This document shows, piece by piece, positions 25,601 to 40,600 of a stretch of 64,000 bases of DNA. The position numbers and the translations under genes are program-made. Source of the stretch: Romanomermis culicivorax (lineage: Eukaryota > Nematoda > Enoplea > Mermithida > Mermithidae); assembly GCA_963922205.1 (NCBI GenBank), contig CAWUHX010000218.1, positions 496,001 through 560,000 on the forward strand. Reading direction: 5' to 3'. A model generated the notes under the pieces. The model was not told where the DNA came from and searched no databases. It saw nothing but the letters and a program-made list of their open reading frames with translations. Position 1 is the first letter of the stretch; every line of letters starts with the position of its first letter.

Positions 25601-28600
25601 GTTGTTTCAGAATTTTCCACTACGGGGATGCTAGAAAAAAGAGAGGAATGCCATACAGTGTCTCCACATGTTTACTCGTTGTAGTAACAAAAATCAAATA
25701 TTGGCTTAGCGTCTAATGGCCCCTTTTGGGGTCGGAGTAAATATCAGTAAGTACTTTCAATCTGAATCCGAATGTATATTTGAAACGATAATTTTCTTTC
25801 TGCTTTATATACTCACCGAAAAATTGTTGAAAAACGATATAATATTACTCAGAAAATACCTGATGGTCTGCCTGGAAACAGTGCCATTCCATTGAGCCCA
25901 AATCTCGTACTCTTTTGATTTCCTCTTCACAGACTTAAAGTGCTAACAAACCTTTTATATTTTCAATCGCTATACTAAACTATTCTCACTCTTTCCGCTA
26001 GATAAAAAGCGCACTCAGTTGTGCTGCACACTGTCTCAAACTCGAAATTGACATAGCCGACTGGATTTCTTTCGCTGATTTGACCTCGATTGAAAACGTT
26101 TTTGAAACCGGAGACATGAAGCATCAAGGAGAAATATATATCTTTAATGCGAGTTTGGGCCGTCTTGATGCAATGGCCGTCCAAAATCCAGCTACTTCCT
26201 TCTCTACAATCGATTGTATTGTCTTAACAGAAAACTTTGAATCGAATTCTAAAATTTTTCACGTATCATAAGAACGATTTTTTTGCAAAGAAGTGATAAT
26301 TTGGGTAATATTGAAGTCTTGTAGTGGTGGGCCCGGCTGTTCATTACGCGGCATGCCCCGCACAAACCACCCCCACTATAACTACAATTTGCGAACCATC
26401 CACGTGGCTCGGTTAGCGCAGTTCGTGGCGGGTCTGCCTTGTATGGAGAAGGTCGAGGGTTCGAGCACCTCACCGAGCGTTATTTTTCTGACGCGCCGGC
26501 CACGTGGATTTGGGCGTACGACAGAAGTTTGATGTACTGAAAATTTTCAAAGTAAACGCATATCTACGCGAGCTTTTTGTTGAACTGATCTGCCACAATA
26601 ATAAGAAAATCAAGAACAGGACATTTTGATTATTGCAAATAAAATAAACAAATAAATATCCAATGTGTACGAAAAATTTTAATGATTCTTATGTGACAAA
26701 AATTCTACCTTCCATGGCTTCGCACGAAGCATTTAAATGTTCGGGCATGACGTACCACGTATGGTATCTGTAACCATAGTTGGGCTGGGTGTTCTTAGGA
26801 CATTGCTTACAATCTGTAAGAGCAGAAAAATATACGTACAAGTTGATAGAGTGGGGGAAAACTAATTCAGTGAAAATTTTCTTTGTCACGATAGAGACCA
26901 GAACAGATTAATTTTATCGAAATAGAAATGATCTATTTTTTGAAAATTCAGAGTGAAACTAACTTACAGAAAGACAGAAAATTTCTGATACGACGTGAAC
27001 TTTCTTTAACGTCTGACAAGAATTCTGGCAGAAAAAATCCCACTTCTATCCCGATGAATGCTTCAAGAATACCTGCAGATTTTCCATCCGAGTAGAAACC
27101 CTGCGGGCAAAAGCGACAGCCTGTCGGGGTCATTTTCTGGCCGACGTTGCATCTGTTACATTCGTTGCTCTTTAAAGGCTGAGGCAACTTCACGGCCGAT
27201 TGAATAGTATCGGAGCACGTTTTCGGTCGCAACCAGTCGTAACTGACCGTTGCCTAGACAAAATGGAGCATTGTTGATCAAGTAAAAAAATGGTATCACT
27301 ATGCCACTAGATGACAGTAATATCTTCCTATTGCATTTTCCTCTGAACCCGTAGACTTGATATTGCGCGCTCAAGTCACGGGCCCAGACCTGGATATTTG
27401 AGACGGGCACTGCTGCACCCGCAACAGGCGATGCAGGGCTGTGTGGTCGATGGTAGAACAGCTACCCCCTGTGTGCGAGAACCGTTGCGCTTGAAACAAA
27501 ATATTACTGCCTAAAAATTTTGAATGTTTATGTATGACAGTTTTCACCGAGTGTTTCGTTCACATTCTGACAAAATTACAGATGAATTTTCTTTGTCAGC
27601 AAGTCCTAGTTTAACATCAAGATTAAATTTATGCCGTAAACATCAAAAATCGTCCTGAAACAACTGAACTCAATGACATGCAACCGGTTTGGATCTAAGC
27701 TTTCAACAGTTCATTAACTGAAATGTTTATTTATTCTGACACTATCTAATACAGTAAAAATGTCACATGCAACATCAATGAATTAGAATTTTGATCACTT
27801 TACAGAGAGCACGTTTTTCGAGAACGTTTTGGCTATCGAATTTATAAATGAAGAAATTCATAGAATTTATCACAACGAAAATTTTTTCACGTTGGTTTAG
27901 TTAAAAAGATTGGCTCATTTCATTCTTGGATTTTGTGGCTAGTTATTCGATAGGGTTATTCACTACTCATACTCACCTTTTCGCCACTTTGGCAAAACAA
28001 ATAGATAGGGCTATAATCTTCGGACGTGCAGGGAGGGCGAATCACGCAGTAACTTGACTGGAAATCTGTGAGAATTCGAACATAATAAAAATATAATCAA
28101 ATAAGCCTGGTGCGATCCTACCCGAATAAGTTTTTGATGCGTCACAGTTTTTACAAGTCGTCATACCCTTTTCAGAAAACGTTCCCGGTTGACAGGATGA
28201 ACAGGCGCTTTGACCACTTTTGCTATATGTGCCATTCATACAAGGACTACATTGCTGAGCAAAAGCGATACCTGTACGGAAGACATATATGCGCAGGATT
28301 TTGATTACTTTTCTTGAAAAATGATAAAAATAATATTTTACTCGTCAATGGGGAAAACTAATTGATATAATATGAATTATTGTGACTTTCAAACGTAACA
28401 GATGAAAAATATCATTCAAAACAATTTAGTGGATACAGGGTTCATAGCGATTTCCAAAAACAAAATTCCCGGCTTTTTCCCGGTTTTCCCGGTAGGTGAA
28501 AACGCTTTTTCCCGGTAAGTTTTGATATAGTTTTTCAGTATAACAGGTACGTGAAAATTTAAGATGCAGAAAAGAATCAAAAAAGAACAAGAGTTCAAAA

Positions 28601-31600
28601 TTTACATACCCATTTAAAATGGCGAAACAGAGATTTAGAGCATAGTAAAAAACAGTTTCGTAACAGCCGTTACTTTCAATCAATCAATGAAAGCATCTTA
28701 GGAACGGGAAACTTTTTGACTTTCCAGATTCCTAAAAATTTAAACAGTAAAAAATGACCATTGAAAGCCAAAAACAAGGTGCTTGAAATCACAAAATGAA
28801 ACTAACGAAAACAAAAGCAGGTAAATCAGGGTAAAACCCCCGACTTCGAACATGTTCCGAACTTCGAAACATTTGAGTCGTGACGTCTAAAGGGTCATTT
28901 ATACTTGCCTTCTTCGGCGGATCGGAACGGAACGGAATGCAATCGACACAAAGTTACCGAACGAAAGGGAAATTTTCGTTCCGTTCCGTTCGGTTGGAGG
29001 TTACCGTCGGTCATTTTCTAGAAAATTGCAGTTATCCTTTGCGATCGAAAGTTGATTTTCAGGCTGAACGTTTCGAGGTGTTGGCGATCGGTTCCGTTCC
29101 GTTCCGTTGAAAAAGGCAAGTATAAATGACCCTTTAATCAGTCAATAAAAATTTCTGCACTGCGGTTTTCACCTGTTACCACTGTTTTTTCCCCGGGCCT
29201 TTTCCCCAAATGAAAGGGGTCGAAATTTGTTTCCCTATTTTCCCGAAGTCGATTTTTCCGCTAAAAAATGCTCGTAGACGCTTTACTTATGAATTTTTGA
29301 GCTTTTTCAAAATTTTCCCGGTTTTTAGAGAAGTTAATTCATTAAAATTAAGGAAAAAATTGAAATTTTCGAGTTTGATCGAAGTCTTATCTGCAAGCAT
29401 TGTGGAACAAATTTTCCAGCAAACTATCCCAGAGCATAATGATTTGGAATTGCATGAGAAATCGACGGTTAAGTCCTCTATGATGACTAGTGAGAGTCCA
29501 AAAAAATATTAATCTTTCCGGCGCGAAGCACCGGAGAAATTTTTGGGGTATTGACATTCTGCGATGCTGGAAAATCAATTTTCCGAACATTTATTTCAAT
29601 AATTGGATTCGAATTTTGTATTCAAAAGCGGTAATTTCTAGAATTTTATTATTTGAAAAATTTCAAAACCAGTAATTCATTACCAAACTCTCATTGAGTC
29701 ATAACTTGGCCGAAAAGATATGAGTAAGTGGAGAATAAATTTCCAAAAACTACTTCCATGAAGCTTTTGAAATGATTCTAAATTAGAATAATAGCTTCAA
29801 AAAGTTTAGAGAATTGACGTATTGATCTTTCTCAAAAAATATGTCACGGAAAAATGTGAATCTTCATTAAATATCAAGATTAACATTGAAGATTACCTAT
29901 GAAAACATGAGATAATACGTTTAAGATGATGAAAACTATTATAGATTAAATGATAAGTGAAATTAGACATGCTAAAAGCCGCGCCTGAGCTAGGTAATAC
30001 ATCATAATGATTATTAAAGTTATAAATAAAATTTCTAGATAATGATTTTCTAAAATGCACCAAAATGCACTTTTTTGTATCCAATCCCCAAAATTTTATT
30101 CGCCAAATGGGGAAAGAGCCCACAATTTAACAACCTCTAACTACCATACTTTACTTTATAGGTCACATAGGGTCGCTAGCACTGTTTTTTTCGCAGAGAC
30201 CCTATCGCTATTTGGCGAGAGAAGTTAAAATTTTTTTCGCTAATTTCGCCATATCGTTTTTTCCACTTAAAAATGCCACAATATGCTTTATTTATGCATT
30301 TTTGAGATTTTCTGAACAAATTCATGCTTCTCCAGTTCGTACTTCATTAAAAATGGAAAGAAAAAAAAAATTTTCATTTTTGCGTCAGATTATGGTAAAA
30401 CTAACCAAAGCGAGGAAAACCTAAATTGCATAAAAATTCGACGGCTGACATATTTATGCTTGGCTAAAATGAAGAACGATAGACTGCATTATGAATCATT
30501 ATTTCTTCCGGCGCGAAGCGCCGGAAAAAGTTTCTGATCCCGATAGTTTAGAACCCTGGATGATGAATCTTTTCAGGAAGATTTCGTGATTTAGAATTTA
30601 ATTTTCCGGCTTAATGATTTTGATGCATGAACAATTTGTGAGACATTCTAGGTGGTAACAACTACTGAATGCAAACTAGTAGGTAAAATAGATATGCTTA
30701 TGGTCGCCCTCAAGCATGATTATAGCAAGCAATGATCAAACTAATCATTACCGACGAAGCGCCGGAAAATTTTTGGGTTTCGACCTTCTAAAATGCACCA
30801 GAACGCACTTTTCCGACATGTTTCTCATAGGTACACTTGACAATGTCCAAAAAATCCCCCGACTTTCCCAAATTTCCTGCAAGAAATTCCCGGCTTTTTT
30901 CTGGTTCTCCCGGTTTTCCCGCTTCAACTAAAAATTCCCTATCTTTTCCCGGTCGCTATGAATCATGTGGAAAAAGGATAATACGAAATGGTATATCATA
31001 ACGCATTAGTTTACTTCAGGTGAACCTAGAAAATCTCAAATTTTTTGATTACAGTGATTGTTATGTATTACCTGTGATCTCTACGTTCTTTATCAAAACA
31101 GGCTGATAAACGCCTCCACTATAAGAGAAGCCTTTCCACGAAAGAACTGTCTGTCCAGTCTTCAACTTGTACTGAAAGAATATAATGTTAGAATGTCGAG
31201 GACATTCTTTCACATATACAGTTGAATTCCGATTTTTTTAAATTCGTGCTAGAACTGATACAAGTTGAAATCCGAGTCATTCTATTGTTAGCCGTTTTGA
31301 TTGTCATATAAAACGTTTTGCAAAACTTGGTATTTTAGCATGAGTTATGAGGTAGGAGAGTAGATGAATTGTAGAATTTTGTACTATGTGCTAACTTCGT
31401 ATGTTCTCCATTTTCCATCCAATGTCATGCGTGGAACTGAGCCTTGGCGAGCCTGTTCATCCGTGGCTGCCATGCACTGAGCATTTTTTACCTTTGAGAA
31501 GAAAAAATAACTGGAACTCGAACTGAGAATAATTAAATATTATGAAGTTACAGCTTTACACACAGTGAAATATAATGAACGGGATCAACAAATTTGTTAA

Positions 31601-34600
31601 ATATTTTTTTAAATGAGTCAAGAAATGTTCTGGAAATATAATTTTAGGAATAGATTTCGCAAAAGAGATTTTCAGAATCAAGGAGTAAAAAAATCTGTCC
31701 ATTTTAACAAAAGCTATGATAGATACTACAAATGTCGATCACTGCAAACTTAATTATAGTAACGAACAATAATATATACTTACAGAAAAGATGAAAATGA
31801 CATCCTTGTCAGAATAGAGATATGTAAAGCGGACAATACCAGGTCGAACCAAACGAACAGAATACGATAAAATTGAGACACAATTTCCAGGCAAGTAGAT
31901 CAAATACCCGTTTGATGCCATCCATCCACTTCTGAAGAAGAACATTGAAACCAGCTTTATTACGCGATCAATATCAAAAGAAGGCATATAGGATTACTTT
32001 GTTCACTACTAACACGCTTGAATTAAGACGAATACTTGTCAAAACTATGAGCACACCTGTACAGTAGCCGAAACCTACTGAGGATCCGCATCAACGATGA
32101 TTTTAGAAATTTTAGAAACGTTTCACAAAAAAAATCTTTAGAAGAAAATATCGTTTGTCAGTGTTTCCGAACATGCTGTTCCAACTGAAGTTGAACAAGA
32201 AAAAATGAGTTTTTGAGATATTATCTGAGCTGTGGTATATCGGGTGAATTTTGATCGAAAAAATAGAAAAATGAACTATTTATTTTGATAATTTAACAAA
32301 GAATCAAATGATTTCAAAAAATCTTGAGTTCTGCTGTGGTTCAGCTGGCAGACTGTCAGCACACTGTTCTAAGGAACATGTATAACTTTGAGCGTGGGAA
32401 GACTAGAAAGATTGAATCTGCGAATAGTGCTTCACACGACGGAAATTTCCTACCCGGGTACATATTATAATGGCAACATATCATCAAGTATTTAATAGTA
32501 TGTAAGTAGTAATGTATACTTTGAGCTGAAATAAATATAACTCCAATTTTCAACCATTTAATGAATACATGACTAGATTAAGCATCAGAATAAGCATTAA
32601 GAAGATAAACAAAATTAATAATGTAGCTTGTTTGAGCCTGTTCCCAATTTCTTTGCATAGGGCAGGTTGCACTATGCAATTTGTGGAAAAAACTTGGTCG
32701 CACAGATAAATTTTTAGTTGCTCGCTCTTAAATTGCTAAATTCGCAACTTCATTGGAGAAGTGATTAAAAGCTAATCCCCTTGTAACTTCATTCAATTCG
32801 TCTCAGTTTTAGACTTCCAAAAACACAATTTCTGAGTTTTATACTAAAAATGAAAGGTTGACAAAAGTAATTTGTTTGGCGCCTAGCGCCGAAAAACTTT
32901 GATTTCAAGGCCTCTAAAACATCGGCAAGATCATCTGTTTCAGCACATTTTTGTGCAACTATCGATAACCGATCGTGACCTTTATGCCATTTGATTGGCG
33001 AAAGAGGTCAAACATTTTTTTCCCATTTTCGACCTAATATATTTTGGGCCAGTAATTTACAAATCATAATTATTTATCAAAAGAGATTGTTTTCAAATAA
33101 TATGGAATATAAATAAACGCCGTAAGTATTTTACCTATCACTTGAATACTTAGGATTTTGATATCCTGTAACGCTGGAAAATGAACGAAGGAATCAATGA
33201 ATGAATTTTTATCTTTTCTTGATTTCAATTTTTTCTTTCTTTCATCTTTTCTTTATATTTTATTATCTTTTTTTATCTTTTCGAAATATATTTCCTGGAT
33301 GAAAGCCTTTCAATCTTTCAGTGAATTCAATGAGTTTTCAGCTGGGCAAACTAAAATTCAAAAATTAGGCAAGCAATCAAGAATTCTGATTCTTCAGCCG
33401 GCAAGAACTTCTGCTATTCTGCCAAGCTGATGATGTTTTAATCATTTTTCAAATGCAAAAAGTTTACGTTCACGGAAGCCGAAAATTCTACAGGACCGCA
33501 ATGTGTATTGTTGTCTGCTTGGATACGTATAGAGTAACTGCGGTCAGATTGTGCCCCGTTACCTACTAAAAATCTCCCGCTACCTCAAGTGTCCCAGTAC
33601 CCCGAGCGTCCCATCACTCAAACTGTCTCGTTACTCCAAGCAATGCTATAAATCCTTTTATGTAAAAAAAAAACTTTTTTGCAAAAAAATGGTGTCCCGT
33701 TACTCAAACAATGCTAAATGAATCTCCTAAAATTTCCCGTAGGTAGATACTTTGACACTTTTTAAAGTTTTAAACAAACTCAAACAAACCCTTAAGGAAG
33801 ACACAGAAAACGAAAGAAAATAAAACACAAAGAGTATATAAGACAAAGAAAGAACAGCATGAACATAAACCAAAACATAAACAAAGACACAAAACACAAA
33901 GGAAAAATAAATATAGAAAAATAATAGTTGAAAAAAGAACAAGATAAGAAATAAAGAAAACTGATGGAAAAAATAAAACAGGAGGAAAAGCAGTTTGGCA
34001 CCGAAACAGCCTTCGCCAAAGTGGCTGGCACTGAAATAGCTGGCATCGAAACGGCTAGTGCCGAAATGACCCAGTGCCGAAGTTGCTGGCGCTCAAACGA
34101 CAGCGCCGGCAATGGGCGCCGGGACATGCCTTTCCGTACTTTGAATGACCTTTACATTAGTCCATCTCTAAAGAAATCTTTGTGAACCAAAAATATAAGC
34201 GTCAGTAATTTGATTTATAACTCAACTTATACACTCTGCATTAAAAAATAAAACACCCCGATTTGGTAAAGCAACTTGGGTGCAGGAGATTACCCATAGT
34301 TTCGCCCGTAGCGCACTTTACAAGATAAATTTTTTTAAACACGATAGCCACTTGGATATGCTATCGAACAATGCACACCTAATGTGTTTACGCCACTTGC
34401 ACACTAAATTTACATCACTGTGTAAACTAGAAAAACCATTTTTTGAGCATGGTTCCGAACGTTATCGGATTCTTTTGAACGATGTGTTCTACAATCGTAC
34501 GGTTTGGTGCAACGCAAAGAGAAATAGGTGGGCTATAATGTGGGAAACCAAGGCATGCAAAACGGTTGAACTTTGTGCAATGAAAACTTTGACAAAATTA

Positions 34601-37600
34601 TTTTAAAAAGGTCAAATAGTCTGCATTTTGCCATAATTTTTAATAATTTTGTAATAAATGTCAAATTGTCAAAAAATTATTTTTAACATCAGCTATAGAT
34701 CCAATTAGAATAATTATACATATAGTTACCGAGTAATGTACATTACAGGCATACATTATAAATTCTGCTGGGGGTCAGCCAGGACAGGGGGTGGAATGCA
34801 AAATTTTTTTTTCTCATTTGGACCTCTTTCCGGACACCTTCCTAATAGGATGACCCAGAATCTTTTCATCATTTTAGTACATATTATGTTAAAATTTCAA
34901 TACGATTTATGTGCCGTTTTTTGATTTTTTAGGATTAGCACACATTGCACTGCCATTCAAATATATTTTTGACTCCTAATGAATCCCCAACCAATAAAGT
35001 GCTGAGAAAACAGGATTTGCCAATGAATAAGAAGAAAAATGTGGCTTCAATCGAAGCTAGATAGATTTCGATTTATCCAACTTTGATATTTGCTGAACGA
35101 CATGCTTCAAATGAAAGGTCAAAAAATCTAGATTTTTTCATTAAATTTGAGAAATCGAGCCATTCTGACGTTTCTTTACAGGAAAACGCAAGAGTTATCC
35201 CAATGAACGTTTTGAATATTATTTATTTGGTGGCAGCTAACAGCATTTTTGTATAAATTTTCAAGATGTGCAGACATCTACAGCTCCCAAAAGGGTACAC
35301 AAACCTGATTTGAATTTTAACACAATGTCTTGGGCACTAGTGGCTACAGAAATAGAGGAAAAATTCGGTGGCACCTTATAGGAGGGTGCCAAAAAAAGTT
35401 TCAAATGACACTTTCAGGTTATTTCGACTTCATTTTTGACACTTGAGAGAGTAAGATGTCAGAAAATTTCTTTCATACCTTCTGCATATAATGAATATTT
35501 GAAGATTTATATTTCCAAACATGCATAGAGACTGAAAAATGTCAAAAAATGTAAAACTTCCAACTTTTGGAGTGCTGCAGGTATGCGGACTTTGACTTTT
35601 GCGCCGGATTTATACTGTCACAATACTCAGCATATAAAACCACTGAAACCACTATTAATTTCCAACTTACTGTAGGTCAATGGAACAGTAGGTCGAATCT
35701 CTCAGAAATCGTTTCTGAATAATGTCACACATGATGGCATATTGAAAAATATAATGGACCCGGACCCGAAATGAGACCCAACATTACCCGACTATTTTAC
35801 TGGACCCGGACCCGATATTCTCAAAATTTTGGACCCGGAACCGGACCCGATATTCTTAAAATTTTGGACCCGGACCCGGATCCGATATTCCTAAAATTTT
35901 GGACCCGGACCCGATATTCTTAAAATTTTGGACGCGATTCATCTCTAATGATTACAGGTCATTTAAGTTACGAATAAAAACTTTAACTATGAGTTGAAAA
36001 ATTTTCATTATTTTATTTGAAAATTTTTTCGGTAAAACAAACTGCAACAACTTTTGAACTCCTGCTTTCCTTGTTGTCTGCATAAATACCTGTCAGACGA
36101 GGTTTTAGAATGAGAATGTATAAATTATTCAGACGGGCTATTGTACCATAGAGTCAAATTTGCATATCGAAATACTTTTAAAATGATTAGCTGCAAAAGA
36201 TCATTTCAATCTTATTGCAATTCTAAAAATTTATAGCATTCTTGGAGTAACTGACACTTGGGGGTAATGGGACACATGAAGTTAAGAGACACAACGATTT
36301 TTCAATATGCGCACCGTACGTTTTTGCACATACATGAACAACATTCAACATTATCTACTTTGATTTTTTAATACAATCAATTACCAGAATTTACCCGCGG
36401 GTACCGGGTAGGGTTTCTCTGATTCTACACGGGTACCTGGGTATACCCGGCCGGGTACTCGGTGTGAAGCTCTATCTGCGAAAGAAATTGCTGAAACAGA
36501 CCGTTGAAATGAAGACAGGCACAACTAAGTGGTAACTTTCATGGTCCCTGTGTGAGGCGATCATACTTTTTACAACTGTACATCGTTTGATCTCCAGCTT
36601 CAGATTCGCCATTGAAACCCAACAAAGTTTCGAAATCTTCGTCCTTGGTCACAGTGAACTCTGACGGAATATCACTGAAATCCTCGTACCGATATCCGCC
36701 TCCCAAGCTGTAAGTACCTGCACAGCACATGTAAAAGTGATTGGAATTTCTAAAGCAAAAATTGATAATTTTTCAGTCGAGAGGAATTTTATAAAGTTGA
36801 TCCCTGAAAGAAACTGCAGCCTATTTTTCTTGAAATTCTTGTAAATAATAAAAGCGGAAAGCAGGTACTATTCTTTATTTTTATGATTTTCTGCTAAACT
36901 ATATGTCACATAGGACTGAAGATTCGTGAACACAGTCATTAACTCTGAATAATTTTTTTGGGAAAAAATTTTATCATAAAAGCTAAGTTTAAACGATATC
37001 AATAATGATGATGATTTTATTTCTTTCTGATTTACAAGCATTTTATAAAAAACCGACAACAAGATCAGAATTCTTCCAAAAAGTTAACGAAACTTCACCG
37101 AAACCTTTCGATCGATTCTACTAAAATTCATTATACCCACTACATACCTATAAGAGGTCCGACCAAGAGGGGCTAGCGTAAACCCAAAATTTTGGGTTGG
37201 GGGTACGGAAATTTCCAAAACAGAGCCCCCAAGAATAAAAAATCCGAAAAAACCCGAAAATTTCGAAAATTTTCCTAGAAAAGGCCAAAAAAGCTACTTT
37301 TTTTCCTAACTTTTTCGACTTGGATGGGTCCCAACATTTGGGTATAGGGTTGGACAAGATGGGGGTCCCTAGAGGTCCCCAAGGTCCGTTTTTTAGGTAG
37401 GGATAAAGTTGAAAATTTGCGGTGGTAATGTAGCTGAATGTCCACTAAACACTTCGTTTTGTCTTAAAATTAGGCACCCAGTGGTCAATATTTAGGTCTT
37501 TAGGTAGGGGTAATATCCCCCTCATACACCTCCATATGGGGTTTGTCTGGGGACCCCAATGTTGTCATCCAGTAATTATAAAAAACAACAATTAATTCTC

Positions 37601-40600
37601 TAGCCACTAATTTTGAAATAATAAATACAGCAAAAGTGAGATTAAAAATTATTATTGACTTCAGATAGCCAGGAAAACAGCATGTCAATGATTCGCAATC
37701 AAGAAGAAAAAATTCCTATTGACAACAAGTGTTCCGCTTTATATAGAACTTTCGCTGTCGCTGCATACGTCATTTCAAAAGACTGTAGTGAAATTCAATT
37801 GTAATGAGTTGACATTAAAAACCAAATTCGATGTTTTAATCTAGAAATTCGCATTTATGTTTTAGTATACTGTATTCTTGAACACTTTTCTCCGTTACCG
37901 GGCGGACAGGGGCGACAATCCTCCGTCTGGGCGTCTAGATAAGTGCCTGCTCTGCACGAAAAGAAGCATGATTTGGCATTTGATGGTTGCTGAACATTAC
38001 CGACACACGTTTCGTTCGGAACTTGAATTCTTAATCGATTTCCTTTCGAATCACATTCAGTATACTCGTAATGGAAAGGCGTCTGAAAAATTCAGGATCG
38101 TGCATTGAACCATGCACACAATTACATTAACGCTAAGATTTTGATGAAAAATGTCTCTTCAGTCGCTTGGCATTTGATGAATACATGTATACTGAATCCA
38201 TGATGAATTTGTAATTCATTCATCATAACTACATAGATTGACCATAATCAGCATACCGAGATATTTGAAAAACTCGAGTAGACGGACGAGACATAATCTG
38301 TGTAATTTGGGGGGGGGGTTGGGGGAGCCCCCAAATTGGTCAACCCTATACCCAACCCTCCTCAAACTCGGAAAAAATGGGAAAAAGTACCTTTTTTGGG
38401 AAAATTTCCGACTTTTTTTGCGATTTTTTCGACCCCCCCCCCCCAAAATGGTCGGACCTTTTACAGATATGAGACGAGAGTACAGTTTGCCGATCAAAAA
38501 AAAAACATTATTGATTAGCTGAAAATGAGCAAGAAACTTTCTGAGGATTCAGGACTATCGAAGAAAGAAATTTTTACTTTGAAAAGGTTCAGGGATGAAG
38601 AAACTAAAGTATCATGACTCATTTAATGATAAAATCATTCTATCCGCAAATAGCAAAGCTTGATATTTGCTGACCTAAACTTGGATAATACCATAAGCAA
38701 ATATTCAACTTACGAGTCGAACTCAACTTGAACCATAAACATTGTAGGCGGTGGATACTGTTACATCATCACCAAGAAATGTGGTATCAAGTAATCACAT
38801 ACCGTGGTATCCGCATGCCCACTAAAAAGCCGATTGCTCACCTATAAGTTCCGGGAGTATAAGAATCTCCACTCCCGCAAGCCTAATAGAAAAGGTTAGA
38901 AATGTCCGTTTTGAAGCTCGATGAAAACAGTCAATTTTGACTGAAGAAATCAAAGTAAGCACACTTGACACTATTTTGAAAACTAGTTGATCATGAGCAC
39001 GAAATTTGAGTGTATTATTTCTCGAATTCAATCGCTAACAGCCAAAAACATATGTCTACTGCCTACATTATACATAAGCTAAATTTTCTAGATTTTCATG
39101 GGTACAAAACACATCGGGAAAGCTAAGCTGCAGATGAGATGCACCTTAACGCCAAGGATATAACATTTCGAGTTAAGGTACAGCTTACGCTGGAGCTCAG
39201 CTGGAGTTTAAATCTCTGAGGAAATCGGACCAAGGTCAGTTCGAGTAAATTTTGTAAATTTTAGAAACGACAGTTGACCTTAAACTTTTGAATAATGGTA
39301 AATTGTACCCGTGTGGGCAAATTTTGAACCTTTTCTACTCTACAATATTCGCTTTTGGTCTATTATTGTATTCTTGATTATATTCTTATTGGAAGTTGAA
39401 TTACAATTTGAATTTTGCCTAAATATTAGAGACTATCTCAGTTCAGTCAATGTACATACACACGAATATCAATGCATAAACAGTCTGCTAAAAATGCTCA
39501 AAACCAGTAAAATGAGAAGATGTCAAAAGCAACGTTAGAGTTGGAGGTGCATAATTTTCAACCAGAGCTATATCATTTTATGGTTAATCTTATATACATC
39601 ATCTAATGAGCTTAGCAAAGAAGTTCAGAGATCTACTAAGAACAGAGCCAAAGTTTGGTTGAGCAAACATTGGCAGTGGCATTTAATATTTTTCATAAAA
39701 TACATGATATAAAGAGTTAAAAGACTTCCCATTTTTCTCTATTTCGGTTCTAATTTCAATAATACGAAAACGGTTCGAAGATTTGAGTGTGAAATCACTA
39801 AGGAAAAAAGAAGCAGAAATGAGTGAAAATTGACGTCCAGTCAGTGAATAACAAAAACTTTTACTTAATATCGATTTTGGACATAACGCCTAAAAACAGA
39901 AGTTCTGCTAGATGGAAAAGCTACAATGTCACACTGTTCTCTGTATGACTATTGAGACATTTCGAGGAGAAAAACTATTGAATTGAATGCAAAATTCGGA
40001 GTTCTCACATTCTTGCAATGTCCTTCGTACATTATATTTTTCTGGGAACGTTTCATAGCTTACAGTGCAGGTCAAATTTCTTCATGCATAATGTTCACTT
40101 CCTTTCAAGAAGAAACTGCGATGAAAAAATTCTCAGGGTAAAGTTTGATGAAGCTGCGTATTAGAAAAGGGGGAATAGTGACCTGAAACTTGATTGTATA
40201 GGACAAAAATGTATTCTCGATCATTTACTGGGACGAAAAATTTAAGACGTTTATTTTTGTTATCAGAATAAGTGAGGAGGATTTCAGTAGGAAAAATGAA
40301 ATAATTTTTCAATTCGGAAAGTTCTACAAAATATCAAACGATGCTTGCAAAAATAAGATTGATAATACGTAATCGACAGATATGAAGTTTGCTGAGAAAA
40401 AATGATGGGTTGGGCAAAGACCGTATAAAATAAACCTCATTGGTAACTCTAATATTTAGTAATACAAAAAATTCGATAATTCTTCAAAAATTATAATGAA
40501 ATTCCCCGATATTTTCAAGTTCTCCATCCGAGTCTTTAAATTTGCTTGAGTTTTCCAGGTTTTCCAGGTTCGTGTGACACTTATTACTGGCTTACCTGAG

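Noticed and set aside
34280..34606. 108-codon ORF inside an ELAPOR-like gene intron
   Set aside because: No recognisable family and no splice sites in a useful place; surrounded by repeats.
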